DNA from: Coprinopsis marcescibilis
Lineage: Eukaryota > Basidiomycota > Agaricomycetes > Agaricales > Psathyrellaceae
NCBI GenBank assembly: GCA_004369085.1
Contig: ML210209.1
Span: 88,192 to 152,191 of the forward strand
DNA: 64,000 nucleotides
Direction: 5' to 3'
The first letter of the stretch is position 1. Every line of letters starts with the position of its first letter. Both the position numbers and the translations under genes were made by a program. This document shows positions 34,259-47,953 of the stretch, piece by piece. The notes beneath the pieces were generated by a model. It saw only the letters and a program-made list of their open reading frames with translations. It had not been told where the DNA came from and ran no database searches.

Positions 34259-35795
34259 ATGTTCGGCCGTCTCAGTCTCGCTTTCGTTGTGGTCACCCTC
34301 GCAGCCCTGTTCTGCGCCCAATCGGTAGAGGCTGCCAAGGGCCCCAAAATCACCAACCAGATCTACTTTGACATCAGTCAAGGTGACAAAAACCTTGGAC
34401 GCAGTACGTCCCTGTTCGAGTCGACATTGCAATCCAGTGCTTATGTTCCTCATTAGTTGTCATTGCTCTCTTCGGTGGAGTAAGTCTTTCTATGGAAAAG
34501 CAGCTTTTGAGAGCCAGGTTCTAACCTTGTGATGTAGTCCGTTCCCAAGACCGCTGAGAACTTCCGCGCTCTTGCGACTGGTGTCAAGAAGGATGGAACT
34601 GAACTCGGCTTCGGATACAAGGGCTCCAAGTTCCACCGTGTTATCAAGGACTTTATGTGAGTACCCGACCCTTGAGGGTCAAAAGCGCTGTCAACTGATA
34701 CTTGGAACTAGGATTCAAGGCGGTGACTTCAGTATGTGTCAATTTAATACATAACAAGCTATTGCTGAGCTCTTTGCGCTATCTAGCCAGGGGAGATGGA
34801 ACAGGTGGAAAGTCCATCTATGGCGAAAAGTTTGCCGACGAGAACTTGTCAGTTTCATTCCTTTCCTTGTTCTCGATTTCCATTGACGCTATGACCCCTA
34901 TACAGCAAACTCCGCCACACCGGACCTGGTGTCCTCTCCATGGCTAACGCCGGCAAAGATACTAACGGTTAGTCACTCACCGAGCTCCGGGGTCTTTCTG
35001 GTGTATTGACAACTCTTTACAGGATCTCAATTCGTTCGTCAATTCAACAATTGGACCTGGCTGCCACTAACGTCCCTTTCCCTTCTAGTTCATCACCACA
35101 GTCAAGACCAGCTGGCTCGATAACCGTCACGTACGTGCTGCTTTCTTCTCACTTGAATGTCCACGTCTAATATCATTCTACAGGTCGTCTTTGGAAAGGT
35201 CGTCGAAGGTATGGACGTTGTCCACGCCATTGGTGAGTAAATGAAACTGGTAGTGTCAGAAACGTTAATAATGTCAACACCAATCGTTCAGAAAACGTTG
35301 CCAAGGGCTCTGGTGATCGCCCCGTTGAAGACGTCATTATCGCTGACTCTGGCGAGGTTCGTATCTCATCACAGTAGCCTTCCCGAAGCTTATAAATTTC
35401 CTTTCTTTAGCTTGCTTTTGAACCTGAGCAGGATGCAGAGGGCAAAGAGGTACCTCTCCGAGCTGAGCTCTAAATACTCTGCATCAGTGTTATTTTTTAA
35501 TACAATCAATATACCTTTGCTCCAATAGGACGATGACAACAAGTTGCCTGGTACCGACAACGTTAAAGCTGATCCTGCGGCAGAAATCACTGGAACGCCT
35601 GAAGAACCCGCACCACAGGTTGATTCTGAGGTCAAGGCCCTGCCCCCCAGCATTCACTCTAGTGGCATTTCGAATATCATATTCTTGGTCTTGATTGCCG
35701 GGATCGCGGGGTCTGCTTGCTACTGGGCTGGTGGGCTGACTAGGCTTCGTCGCCTGGCGGGTTATAAAAAGGTTGATGATGTGGAGAGGTACTGA
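34259..35795 (+). CDS. Secretory-pathway cyclophilin (peptidyl-prolyl isomerase) with alternative C-terminus
   Basis: Start 34259 with a signal peptide ([20 protein letters not shown], then [10 protein letters not shown]). The cyclophilin fold follows: [60 protein letters not shown] (catalytic Arg, Phe, Gln), [20 protein letters not shown] and [19 protein letters not shown]. It isomerises X-Pro bonds of secretory proteins in the ER. The exon ending at 35449 has two outcomes. Reading on through the next 79 nt gives VPLRAEL and stop at 35471-35473, a soluble protein. Splicing 35450-35528 instead gives an acidic linker, a membrane helix ([20 protein letters not shown]) and a basic tail to the stop at 35795. 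Both ends look meaningful. Confidence 0.9.
35450..35528 (+). other. Optional terminal intron of the cyclophilin gene
   Basis: GTACCT donor and CCAATAG acceptor, 79 nt. When kept it supplies eight codons, including the stop at 35471-35473; when removed the frame runs on for 88 codons to a membrane anchor. Confidence 0.65.
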
Positions 35796-36221
35796 GAGGT
35801 TAAAATCATTTTCACGCCGAACGCTGAACATGTTTTTGGCAATGTTTTTATCTAGGCGGGACTGACATGCTTTGCCCGCGCTTAACATATAATTGGGGAT
35901 TGCTGTCTGCTATAATGAATCATTTAGATAATTCTGGTATTTGAGGGAAGGGTATCATGATAAGACTGGGTATGCACCACGGATGTTTTACAAGGCGTTC
36001 AAAGGGATAAATAGATAGAACCAAGTATGAGCGCTAGCAGCGGCGTTGAAGGCGAGTTTGTCAGGAGCGACATCGCAGCTGCAACTCTCGTGTCAGGTCT
36101 GGTATAGGCCACGGGACAGTCAGAATTTATAATGTATTTCCAAAGAACAGGACGACTGACGGGATGCCATTCTGGTCAGAGAATGAGGGGCACGTATCAG
36201 CAGGACTCTGTATGAGATCAA
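35796..36221. other. Convergent 3' intergenic region
   Basis: 426 bp between the cyclophilin and endoglucanase-like stops. No coding signal or notable repeat. Confidence 0.4.
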
Positions 36222-37051
36222 TTAGTCCAGGCGGTTCAAGTATTCACATTTGTCACATACGGATGGATCAGCCGGGCAGCATCCACTCGGACCAAGGGCG
36301 TTGACGCTTCCGAGTGCCTTTTGGTTTCCGCGACCGTTCCATGTTTGGAGGCAAGGAACGACAGAGTACGTGATGTTCCAGACTCCAAAGTCCTATGCTA
36401 ATTTTAGCCCAGATAGATGAAGTATTTATTGAGGGAAATGGCAGTACCTTGTACCCATACAACGCTTCGTTTGAAGGGAAAAAGTCGTCAGGAATGGCAA
36501 TTGAAGGATATGCCAGGTCAAAATTGAGTTGAGCTCCCGCACTGGGTTGAGAATGCCATTGTAAGCGACGAGAATGGGGCGAGTTACCGGGGTGAAATGC
36601 ATACGAGTTTGTCCTTTGCTCGGTCCCTGAGCACCAGCCATCTTGCGAGAGTGGGCACAGGTCTGTGATCTTGACCACAACGGATGGGGTTGTATCCGGA
36701 ATGAAGGGTGGGGTCGAGACAAGAGGGTTGCTTAACGTGAGCCTGAAGCATTTGCCACATGCAGGTCCTGAGAGTAAGCTTGAACATTGGCTGATCTGAG
36801 GAGACATAATATGAAGCCTGACCGAAGCTCTGGCTGCTACCATATGCCATCTGGGACAGAGCAGCAGTTGGGTAGTCCGTTGTCTCTGGGGTGCATCCAC
36901 ATGAGGCGACATATCCTCGAGGCAGGGTGTAGTGTGTAAGTGTCGCTATGCCCTCTGAAGGGTAGTCAATCCACTGAGCGTCCGACGCGTGGAGAGAAAT
37001 GACGACCAGGAACCCTAGCCAAAGCCAGTGGAAATGCGCAAAAAAGGTCAT
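36222..37051 (-). CDS. GH45-like endoglucanase (endoglucanase V-like, expansin-related fold)
   Basis: About 220 residues in four exons; start 37051 (MTFFAHFHWLWLGFLVVISL), stop TAA 36222-36224. The signal peptide ends around ASDAQW. The double-psi beta-barrel blocks are GIATLTHYTLPRGYVASCGC, PTAALSQMAYGSSQSFG, PACGKCFRLTL, VVVKITDLCPLSQDGWCSGT and AGAQLNFDLAYPSIAIPDDF, then YGYKDFGVWNITYSVVPC. The pattern, including CGxCF, TDLCP and NFD, is that of basidiomycete GH45 subfamily C (the Phanerochaete Cel45A group). The Asp of NFD corresponds to the proposed catalytic acid, and the usual second Asp of subfamily A is not evident. No cellulose-binding module. Secreted, likely acting on cellulose or beta-glucan. 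A longer start at 37111 would precede the signal peptide and is less likely. Confidence 0.82.
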
Positions 37052-37601
37052 AGCACGGTCATGAGCAAGAAGGGGTTTCAGGGTTCGACAAGGCCCGATG
37101 CAAAGATCCACAATAAGCCCACTTGATATTTTGGAGCACGCTGGAATTTGATGCTGAGAAATTAGCTTCGTAGTCGCCTGGATAGATGTGCATGAGCAGT
37201 AGAGATTGTGTCAGGACTGGCATTTTGTTTCACACTACGGAAAGGAGGACGGATGAAAGCAGTTAGGACGGCGGGAAAATGGCGGGGGCGTCGGTAAAAT
37301 GCCGACGGATTAGCTCAGCAGGACAGCGACATGGTCTGTGCTCTGCGACGGGGCCTCGAATGTCAGGCGCCGACCTGTGCTGGATCGTTGAATGTGCACA
37401 ATTCCGAGCATCGTCTGGCCACACATCGACGACACATTCTTCGTCACCGTGACAAACATCACCGACGACTACTCTTGACCACCTTCCACGACGTTTATGC
37501 CCTTGTTCTCTTGGACATCTCGACGAGAAGGCCGTCGATAACGACCACGCCTAGCCGAACGAACCACCTATCACCACCATTGTCTTCTTGCATATAAAGT
37601 C
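37052..37601. promoter_or_regulatory. Divergent promoter, endoglucanase-like / GCN5
   Basis: 550 bp between start codons. An A-box-like stretch at 37307-37330 looks superficially like a tRNA start but lacks the rest. No other coding signal. Confidence 0.4.
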
Positions 37602-39940
<2,339 letters not shown>

Positions 39941-40219
39941 CACCCTGCTTGCTGCTTGTTGTATTATTACCGCACACTATCGCTATCTGTCAGCGCTGTC
40001 GATTCTTTATTTCACTATGTATTATTACTCACATCGATCTAGCCCTTACCATGAGCATTCTCGTCAAATATACGCATAATATTTTTAACGATAAGAATAC
40101 CATAATGACATTGTTTCCTACATATTTACTATTCGAAACAGACTACTAAACGGGGAACCAGGTACAATCTCTTAGCATATTTATTTGTGTACCAAAAGTG
40201 TTGTTGCCGTGATTCACAT
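39941..40219. other. Convergent 3' intergenic region, AT-rich
   Basis: Short AT-rich spacer between the GCN5 and formate dehydrogenase stops. Nothing further seen. Confidence 0.4.
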
Positions 40220-42061
40220 TTAGCGTTGGCCATAAGCCGTCGTCTCGTATTTGCCTATGGGAGGTTGATCAGCTCAGTAAACCAAGCGCAGGATAATTGT
40301 AGCATACCAAGTCCGACAATGATGTTTTGAGGATCTTGGGCCTTGTCATTCAAGTAGTTATCAAGGATAGACTTGGCACCATTGGCATAACGCGCCTGGG
40401 CATCCAAAGTCGTTCCAGAGTAGTGAGGAACCATTCCGTTTCCGCCACCAAGAGGGTTCTTGACGGTACGCCAGATATGGTCCTTGGGAGCAGGTTGCAC
40501 GTTCCATACATCGCCGGAGTAGCCCGCGAGTTGGCCGGACTGAAGAGCAGCGGCAACGGCATCCTTGTCGCAGATGGCGCCACGGGCAGTGTTGACGAGC
40601 CATGCACCCTTTTTGAAGTGCTTGAGCAACTCGGCGTTCACAAGACCGCGAGTTCCCTCGTGCAGTGGGCAATTGACTGTGACAACGTCGCACTTTCGGA
40701 AAGAAGGTTAGCGGGGAGAGGTAGGGAAAAATGTGCTCGGTTTACCTGAGAAACAAATTCCTGGTTTCAGAAGCTTAGTTAGAAAAACCGAAATGTAAAC
40801 CACGTTGCAGATGTACTACCTTGAGATCTTCAACACGGCGAGCCTTTACAGCTTCAGCGGCAGCTATTCAACAAAATCATCAGAAAATTGTTTTCGATGG
40901 CTATGCATCGACATACCAGGTGGAAGAGGGGCGTAATCGTAATACAAAAGTTCCTTGCAATCGAAAGGAACTAGGCGCTGAAGGACACGGTAGCCGATTC
41001 GGCCTGCACCAATCGTACCGACCACTTTACCCTCCAAATCAAACGCGTTCCTTGCAACAGCAGCAACCTCCCAGTCACCACGTTCGATCATCTTTACAAA
41101 ATCAGAGTAAGCTTATACAGCTGGAGTGGCGTCCAAATAATACATACCTCGTGCGCGGGGACAAAGTTGCGGACGAGCAGGAGGATGCTCATGACAACAT
41201 GCTCCGCGACGGAGACAACATTGGAGCCAGAAACCTAGCAATTCGCTCAGCGCAATACGACTAGGACTTATTCGTGTAATTACCTCCAATACTTGGATGC
41301 GATGGTCAACTGCGGCATTCAAATCGATATGGTCGGAGCCAACACCAGCGGTTATACAGAGTTTCAGGTTCTTGGCCTACGAGGGAGAAATTAGTGGTGA
41401 GAACCAAGCATATGGCGGTCCAATCAGGAAGGAAAGTCTGGGAAACGGCGAACGACTCCTCACCTTCTCGACCTGCTTCCGAGTAAGGTAGCTTTAGACC
41501 AAAAGAACATGAGAGTCATATGAGCAAGAGCACAGGTACAATATCCGCGGAGGTTCCTACCCGGGATGGAATGGGGTAGTGATAAGAACTTCGGCCTAAG
41601 CACAACGCGGTTAATTCTTAACTTCTAAACCTAGGGCCATCAGCAAAAGAACTCACATCGACAATATGTTTGTCAAAATCGCTGTCTGGGCCTTCTTTGC
41701 TGCTGGTCACCTAAACCAATCGCCTGTTCGTTGGACTATATAAGTTGGTTGAAGGGAATGAGGACGTACTGGATTCATTTGGTCAGGATATGTCTTGAAC
41801 GATACACAGAACTGCCAACTTACCAACGTATTCATGGCCCTGGGATTCGAGCCATTCCTTTATGCCAAGCTGGATAACAGCGCAAGGGGTCAGAGGCAGA
41901 TGCACCTGGGTAAGAGTGTGTTATCTCACCTTGTTCTCAACGGTGCCCAGAAGACGAGGTTCTTCTTGAGCAGCCTTTCCGCCGTCATAAAGGATAGCGA
42001 GGACCTGATATTATTGAGCAAGCGCCAGTTACGAACAGCCAACGTTGTGACTAACCTTCAT
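40220..42061 (-). CDS. FDH1: NAD-dependent formate dehydrogenase
   Basis: About 360 residues in many exons; start 42061, stop TAA 40220-40222. It oxidises formate to CO2 with NAD+. Blocks in order: [110 protein letters not shown] (Rossmann), [48 protein letters not shown] and [20 protein letters not shown] (catalytic His), ending [10 protein letters not shown]. These match fungal FDH closely. No mitochondrial presequence is present, so it is cytosolic. The coding part of the first exon is only six nucleotides (ATGAAG, 42056-42061). In litter and wood fungi FDH removes formate from oxalate and methanol breakdown. Confidence 0.95.
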
Positions 42062-42877
42062 AGTGTTCGAAGTAGGTGAGGTGAGGTGAAAGAAGAAATA
42101 AAACCAGGTAAGAATGCAGAGGTGGAACGCTCAGCCTTTAAAGGTCCAACCTTTTACCCTGGCCTTTTTAACTCTGACATACCCTGGTTTATTTTGGTCT
42201 CACATGGGCTCAAGAGAGGCCACCTGAGCAATAGAACATATCATATGACGTTCTCTTTGGAATGAGAAGTACCCTCAATGGCAACAATCCAAGTCGCAGA
42301 ACTGCAGTCGACTGTACGTGGGGCCCTTCTACCTCTGATGCTCTTGACCGGACCTTCACAGTCCCATCACGTGGAGTATCCACCTTCCTTTGTCCGGGAT
42401 GCTCCTTCGAAAGTGAAGTTTGATCGCTGCATGTATTAGCCTCAAGCACGTAGGTCACAAAGAGCAAATTTTGGGCATTCTTCAGTCGCGGCAATCGCTA
42501 TTTCTGCCAGTCGAAATTCCTAGCCAAGACGATTTAGTCACAGTGGAACATAAAAACATTTACCAACCCTCCTACTTACTGCTCGTATCACCACGGGTAG
42601 TCGTCCCTTCTCAGAAGAAGAAGTGACCTTGGAGAAAAAGGAATTTACCCAAAACGCAGACGCGGCAACCGCAAGAACCGAGGGCGGCAAAATGACAAAC
42701 ACTTTCACAAGTCAAGAAGTCAAGGAAGATGAACGCGGTGATCCGCAACTATAATTGAACCAGTGGTTGTGTATTAGGCGTATTAACAGAGCGGCGTAAC
42801 TGTAAAAATATTAGCAGAGGCAAAAGTAATAAGGATCTCCCCACGTACGGTATGCATCGACGGTCATGCGGAGATAT
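42062..42877. promoter_or_regulatory. Formate dehydrogenase promoter and 3' flank of the EXS gene
   Basis: 816 bp. A palindromic cctttaaagg (42135-42144) lies about 75 bp upstream of the FDH start and could serve as a TATA-like element on the minus strand. A cacgtg motif occurs near 42367. No coding signal. Confidence 0.4.
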
Positions 42878-44510
42878 TCAATCGGTGAGAGACGGCGGTG
42901 GCGCGTCATCCGGCATAATTTCGAGGCTTGACCTGGATTGGTTAAGAGAACTGGGCTCCTCCTTCGGTTCCCCTTCGCTCAGTTTCTTCACGACCTCCCA
43001 CTCGACACGAATGAATACCCAAAGCCAACGTCGAAGGATTTCCGAGATTTCCAGGAGGAGTATAGTCATGGAACCATCCCTCGACGCGTGCAGATGGGTT
43101 GCCAGCTTCGTTGTCCACGACATCCTCAGCATCAAGTTGATGATTATTAATATGGGATACAGAACGAGGGGAAAGAGCAGAACAGGTCTTAGCCCGTACG
43201 GGTAGCTTCGCGGAATATAAGCCGGGGCCTCGCTTAAACGAGAAGACAACTCCAAGGGGGGTTCTGGAGCTGAGGCTACCATGTCTTCCGTAATTAAAGG
43301 CGTGCTAGGGTGTGGATGAGGTCGGGTGTGGCGCATAGGGAAACGCGTTTCCTGAGGAAGCGACATATCCGACCTCAGCAGGTCCAGACCCCAATCGTTA
43401 CTGACGTCCCACCAAAAGGAATAAAGCGAGTTAACGAAGACCGCTAGCAACCTGTTGCTCGTATTAGTGGATATCTCCATCGAGCCGACTGAGGTACATA
43501 CCATAGGCGAAAGATATAATGCTGCCCTTGCCATGGCTCGTTAGCAGCAGCTAACCCACGCTGTTTGACCACTTCTGCGGTCACAAGGCCTTGGGCAGCA
43601 GAGAGATATATAACGGGAAATGCTGTGGCGTATTTGATCGCATTAAAGAGCGGGCGATTACTTTCGTTCGAAGGCAGGTTGTACTCAATGACGCATTGTC
43701 GGAAACGTGCTAGGTACGGCAGGCTTAAATGAAAATAAGCCCAATTACTGCATTTTGGGTGGACTTCTCTTACCTCATGAGGGTAGGAATAACCCATCGG
43801 GCCAACCCAAGCTGCGGAGGTGGGTGTAGCATGGAGTTGCCCGGAATGAGCATGCAAAGTGAAAGCCAGACGTCACCAAGCACCTTCGCGAATGAGGTGC
43901 CTATGTCGGCCAGGATGACATCTGAGAATAGCACTGGAGTATTCGAAGATGATAGAAAACAACGTCGAACTGATCTATTGTTGGACGTAAGCCATCGAAT
44001 GCGGTTTACTTAGAGACAGGAGGTCACTTACTGGTGAAATTTGTCCCGCTCGTGCTTGAAGAAGACGTCGAAAGGCGACAGCAACAACAATACCATTATG
44101 AGTGCTGTAAAAGCTGGTATATACCCATACTTATCAGCCAGATCTGGGTCGTTTTGCGAGGCGAGACGATATAGCACCCAGGAGATGAAGCAAAATGCGA
44201 AGTACACAGCACATACACGGTATAGTGCCCTGTAGAAGTGGGGGGTCGCCATGTACGTGTGTGACCTCGCGGGGGCGTTGAGACCTCTGTGGCCGATGAA
44301 TGAAGGTCGCCGACGATTGCTGAGAGGTAGCCGAGGGGCATATCCTTCCGTCCTAAGGTCCAATGCTGCCACGACATCGATTTCCATCCGGTGAAGGCCA
44401 TGCAAGTTTGTCGCCCACGCGAGCAGCCCCACGCCGACGAGGCATAACACACGATACGGCAGGGGGAAGGCGACGCTCAGCGTATCCTCCGTTGGATCTC
44501 CCGTCGACAT
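42878..44510 (-). CDS. EXS-domain multi-pass membrane protein (Erd1-like)
   Basis: About 470 residues in several exons; start 44510 (MSTGDPTEDTLSVAFPLPYR), stop 42878-42880. The protein begins with membrane helices (LPYRVLCLVGVGLLAWATNL, then VYFAFCFISWVLYRL and FTALIMVLLLLSPFDVFF). It then has EXS signature blocks: LADIGTSFAKVLGDVWLSL, LPYLARFRQCVIEYN, PLFNAIKYATAFPVIYLSAA and the LLAVFVNSLYSFWWDVSNDW block. The last exons add YPILIIINLMLRMSW and WLWVFIRVEWEVVKKL. There is no SPX domain, which fits Erd1 of yeast, a Golgi protein needed for ER-resident protein retention and glycosylation, rather than a Pho90/Xpr1 phosphate exporter. Function is by family resemblance. Confidence 0.82.
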
Positions 44511-44900
44511 TATAATTGCGAATACGATGACCGTGGTTGCCTGTTAGGGAGGCCCTGTCGATAGCATCAAAGAATCCCAGCGAGAAAGGCATCTGTCCAT
44601 CTCGAGTCTACATTCACAGTCAACACACCTAGTATCACATGACATGCGTCTGCGGCCCGACCGGGGCAATGACGCCCATGGCGCTTCGGTATGTTCAACC
44701 AGAATATCCAGCATCCGCCAAATCCCGCACGCTGCGAGTCCCTGGGACCCGGGAAAGTCACGCGATCGCCTGTGAAAATAACAACGCAAAACTGCCCTTG
44801 TTTGTTGTTTGGTCGCGTGCACGTGCATCCCCGGGACTCCCGCGACCCTGGGGACTTTTCGAATTCTGGATGCACTCATGTTCAACGTTCTCCAGCAACC
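44511..44900. promoter_or_regulatory. GC-rich divergent promoter, EXS gene / SNU23
   Basis: 390 bp. It contains TCAC...GTGA flanking the 8-bp palindrome gcgatcgc (44758-44775), a gcacgtgc E-box-like element near 44817-44824, and two GC-rich blocks (44737-44757 and 44829-44863) that partly form an inverted repeat. Confidence 0.45.
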
Positions 44901-45673
44901 ATGGCACAGGCGGGCGGCGCCTATGGCACACAACGTGCTACTGACACAGATTTTCGTAAGAAATGGGACAAAGATGAGTTCGAAGCCAAAGCAAAGCAGA
45001 AGGATCTCGAAGAACGGGAAAGAATGCAGGATAACGAGGAGCGTTTAAAGCAAGGTAAGCTTTCTTGCAATAACCGCTATTCGATATCTCACTGATTCCC
45101 GAGGCAAAAAGCCGCGCAAGGGGGTCAAGAAGGACTTGCCTAAGCCTACAGAGCTGATGAAGGCACGAGACGCGCCCTTGGATTTGGACAAAAACTTGGG
45201 CAAGACAATGGTCGTCCAAAATCCAGGGGGGAGAGGCTCCGGACAACCTGGATTTTATTGCGAAACTTGCAGCAGGACCTACAAGGACACTATCGCCTAC
45301 CTAGATCATTTGAACAGTAGAGCGCGTACGTCCCGCTTCTCCGCTCGGATGTCTTCCCATTGACGCCCGCGATCCAGATCTCCGAGCTATCGGCCAAACG
45401 ACCAAAATTGAGCGGTCGACGCTTGCCCAAGTGCAAGCACGAATAGCATACTTGCGCGAAAAGACTAAAGCTGCCTCCTCTGCAAAGGATTTTGACTTCG
45501 ACAAGCGTTTGGAGGAGATTAGGGAACGGGAACGGTTCGCTCGTGAACAGAAAAAGGCAGAGAAGCAGGCCGAAAAGGAGCAGAAGCGTTTGGAACTCCT
45601 CCAAGGAAGTGCTCCAGATACTGAAGTCGCAGCCATGATGGGGTTTGCAGGATTCGGCTCTTCGAAGAAATAA
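44901..45673 (+). CDS. SNU23: U4/U6.U5 tri-snRNP zinc-finger protein Snu23 (ZMAT2-like)
   Basis: About 222 residues in three exons; ATG 44901 (MAQAGGAYGTQRATDTDFRK), stop 45671-45673. Snu23 belongs to the spliceosomal B complex and contacts the U6/5' splice site region with Prp38. The N-terminal FRKKWDKDEFEAKAKQKDLE and basic KKPRKGVKK stretch lead to a single U1-type C2H2 zinc finger FYCETCSRTYKDTIAYLDHL then NSRAH. A charged coiled coil follows (FDFDKRLEEIRERERFAREQ). The C-terminal block EVAAMMGFAGFGSSKK is the family-typical end. Length and order match ZMAT2. Introns at 45056-45101 and 45329-45377. Confidence 0.92.
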
Positions 45674-46360
45674 CCTTCTCGTGGAAATGGTACAAGACCA
45701 ACGTTACAATAATGTTGTACTGATTTCCCAATTATATGGAGCGTTTTGTTCTATCCCATTTCTCCATTGAAATCTACCCTAGTTGCCCAGGGTATCTGTG
45801 GTTCAAAGACTCTTCATCACACCCCAGTCCAAGGTGCATTACTGTTTCTTGTTTGACCGTTCTTATCCTTTTGCGAACAGATACAGTGATGCCATCGAAC
45901 CGATTTGGATCGCATTCCCCTCGTTTTCGCCCCACTCGCTGTGTTTGTGTCCTTCCGCCGGCGTATATGTACCCATGCAGGGCCGGATATTCCCAGGTAA
46001 TCAAATATATGAAAATTAGACATGGGATCGCCTCGTTGTATTGGTAAGATATATTTTATTCGTTGTTACTGACTGACGCATCCATGCAGCTCAAGGGGTT
46101 CGACAAAACTGTATGTGCCGCCCTACCTCGTCCTCGTGTTCGCACACCTAAACAGCACCCCTCCGGTCGGCCAACTGTAATCTCGTATCAGTTCTGATCG
46201 GTCACGAACACAGGAGACTCCCCGAGCTAATCACACTGATATTTCTCTTAACAGTTTATTTTATTTTATATTTATTAAAATGTTCTAGCAAAGGTTTGTT
46301 TCGATAAAACAAGGGACCCATGGCTTGCGCCAGCCGACTCGTGGTTGAACTCACACTACA
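45674..46360. other. Intergenic, no gene seen
   Basis: 687 bp between two plus-strand genes, AT-rich at 46240-46290. Overlapping short open frames occur on both strands without family features. Confidence 0.4.
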
Positions 46361-47766
46361 ATGTCCTCCCGCCTCCCAAACGAGCTCATGCTTCAAGTCG
46401 CTGCCTTCCTACCCACGAGCCAACTTCAATTAGTACACACGGTCCACGTCTCTTTCTGGTACATTTGGATGATTCGCAAGTATGCACATTGTATCGTCAC
46501 GGACGACAATGGCCTTGGACAGTTGTCTTACAATGGCGCGTATGTATTCCGCTGCATCCTTCACGCCGTTGCTCTGGTAACCAACCACCCCGCAGTGCAT
46601 GTGCCTTCGTTTCTACCCTCTCAGTCCAATCCTCATTCAAAACACCTTGGGATCCTGTACTTGTGGCTTCGACCTTTTCCCGCCTACGTCAACTTCGGGT
46701 TCTTCATGTTTTGTGGAACGGATGCGGCCCATACGACATACCGACCTTGAGGCACCTCCTCGCATTGCCAGCGAACACTCAGCAAATCGGTGGAAAGTTG
46801 ACGAAGCTATCACTCAGTATACCGATCTGCATGCTGGACACCCTCGACGCCCTTCAACTACCGGGACTGGCATCGTTTTCGTTCACCTTCCACACTGGCT
46901 TTATTGAGGCGCACATTATAGAGTTAAACCTCCGTCATCTGATTATTTTCCTAAGGAAGACCGTTGGTCTCAAGGAGTTGGCAATCAGAGTTGACGAAAC
47001 TTCCTGCAACCTTAATTTGGGTTTCCTATTCATGCATTTGGGGACACTGGAATATTTGGAGAAGCTGAGTCTGATGATGCCGCCACTCGACCGCTTTGAT
47101 GCATCCCACCCAGATATTCTATTCCCCATCATTTCCTTTATTCGCGGCCACAGAGACAAGCTTCTCGACATCACGCTCAAGTCCAATGCGATGTTCGTAT
47201 TTGGGACGCCGACTGACTCGGAAGTCCACTGCTGGCCATGGCGCCTACTCGACGCCATCAATTTCGAGTCTCTGGTCAGACTTGACGTCGGTGCCGTGCC
47301 ATTCAACTGGCTCGTGGAGTTCCTGCGCTCACATCGGCGAACGCTACATCACCTCACCCTTTCCGCGGACGTATTCCCCTTCCTTCCCGACAGACTCCTC
47401 TCCCTTGACAGGGAACTATCGGACAGCCCCTTGGGGCTGTCCCGCATTCGAGAAGTGTCATTGACGCTGAGATCTCTCACACCGAGACTTCTTGTCTACA
47501 TCCTAAAGCACTTTCCCGCCGCTCAACATCTCGCCATTTCGTACCTTACCACTCCCCCGCCCTCAACCTTTTACGAGCAACTGCGCAAGATGTTGATTGA
47601 AGAAGGTGTCGCCACCTCTTTGGAACGAACATTCGAATTCACCACGGTCCGCATTCGTGGCATTGTGGAAGGACCGGAATTACTCCAGTTTATCTATCAA
47701 GCACTCCAAGAGACGATTGGGGGTATTGTATGTCAGGGGGACTTCGTGGATGATGAAGACGAATAG
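46361..47766 (+). CDS. F-box protein with LRR-like C-terminal region
   Basis: 449 residues from ATG 46361 with one 56-nt intron (46540-46595, GTATGT...CCGCAG). The N-terminal F-box is LPNELMLQVAAFLPTSQLQL followed by VHTVHVSFWYIW. After splicing, the frame continues as ACAFVSTLSVQSSFKTPWDP, then LRQLRVLHVLWNGCG and leucine-rich strands such as LRHLIIFLRKTVGLKELAIR, LEYLEKLSLMM, TLHHLTLSADVFPFLPDRLL and IREVSLTLRSLTPRLLVYIL, ending acidic (VDDEDE). This fits the large agaricomycete F-box families, which supply substrate-binding subunits of SCF ubiquitin ligases. Unspliced DNA is open in a different frame from ATG 46345 to the same stop; that model lacks the F-box and I consider it less likely. 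Confidence 0.72.
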
Positions 47767-47953
47767 GCTTTCTCAATTCGCTGTTTCCCCTGTCACAGCA
47801 AACCACGAGGTTTCCTATGCATTTGTGTTCGGTCCTGGAAGGCCATGATTATATTACAGTATTCCTAGATTTAGCTTCTCCATTCTTGGATAACATCACG
47901 CCGCATGCGAACGTCCACCATTTATTACAAATTTACGATCTAGCAAGACTCTC

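Noticed and set aside
37306..37378. tRNA-like start (gcggattagctcagcaggacagcg type A-box)
   Set aside because: The A-box resemblance is good, but no acceptor-stem complement, anticodon stem or GGTTCGAATCC-type B-box follows at the right spacing.
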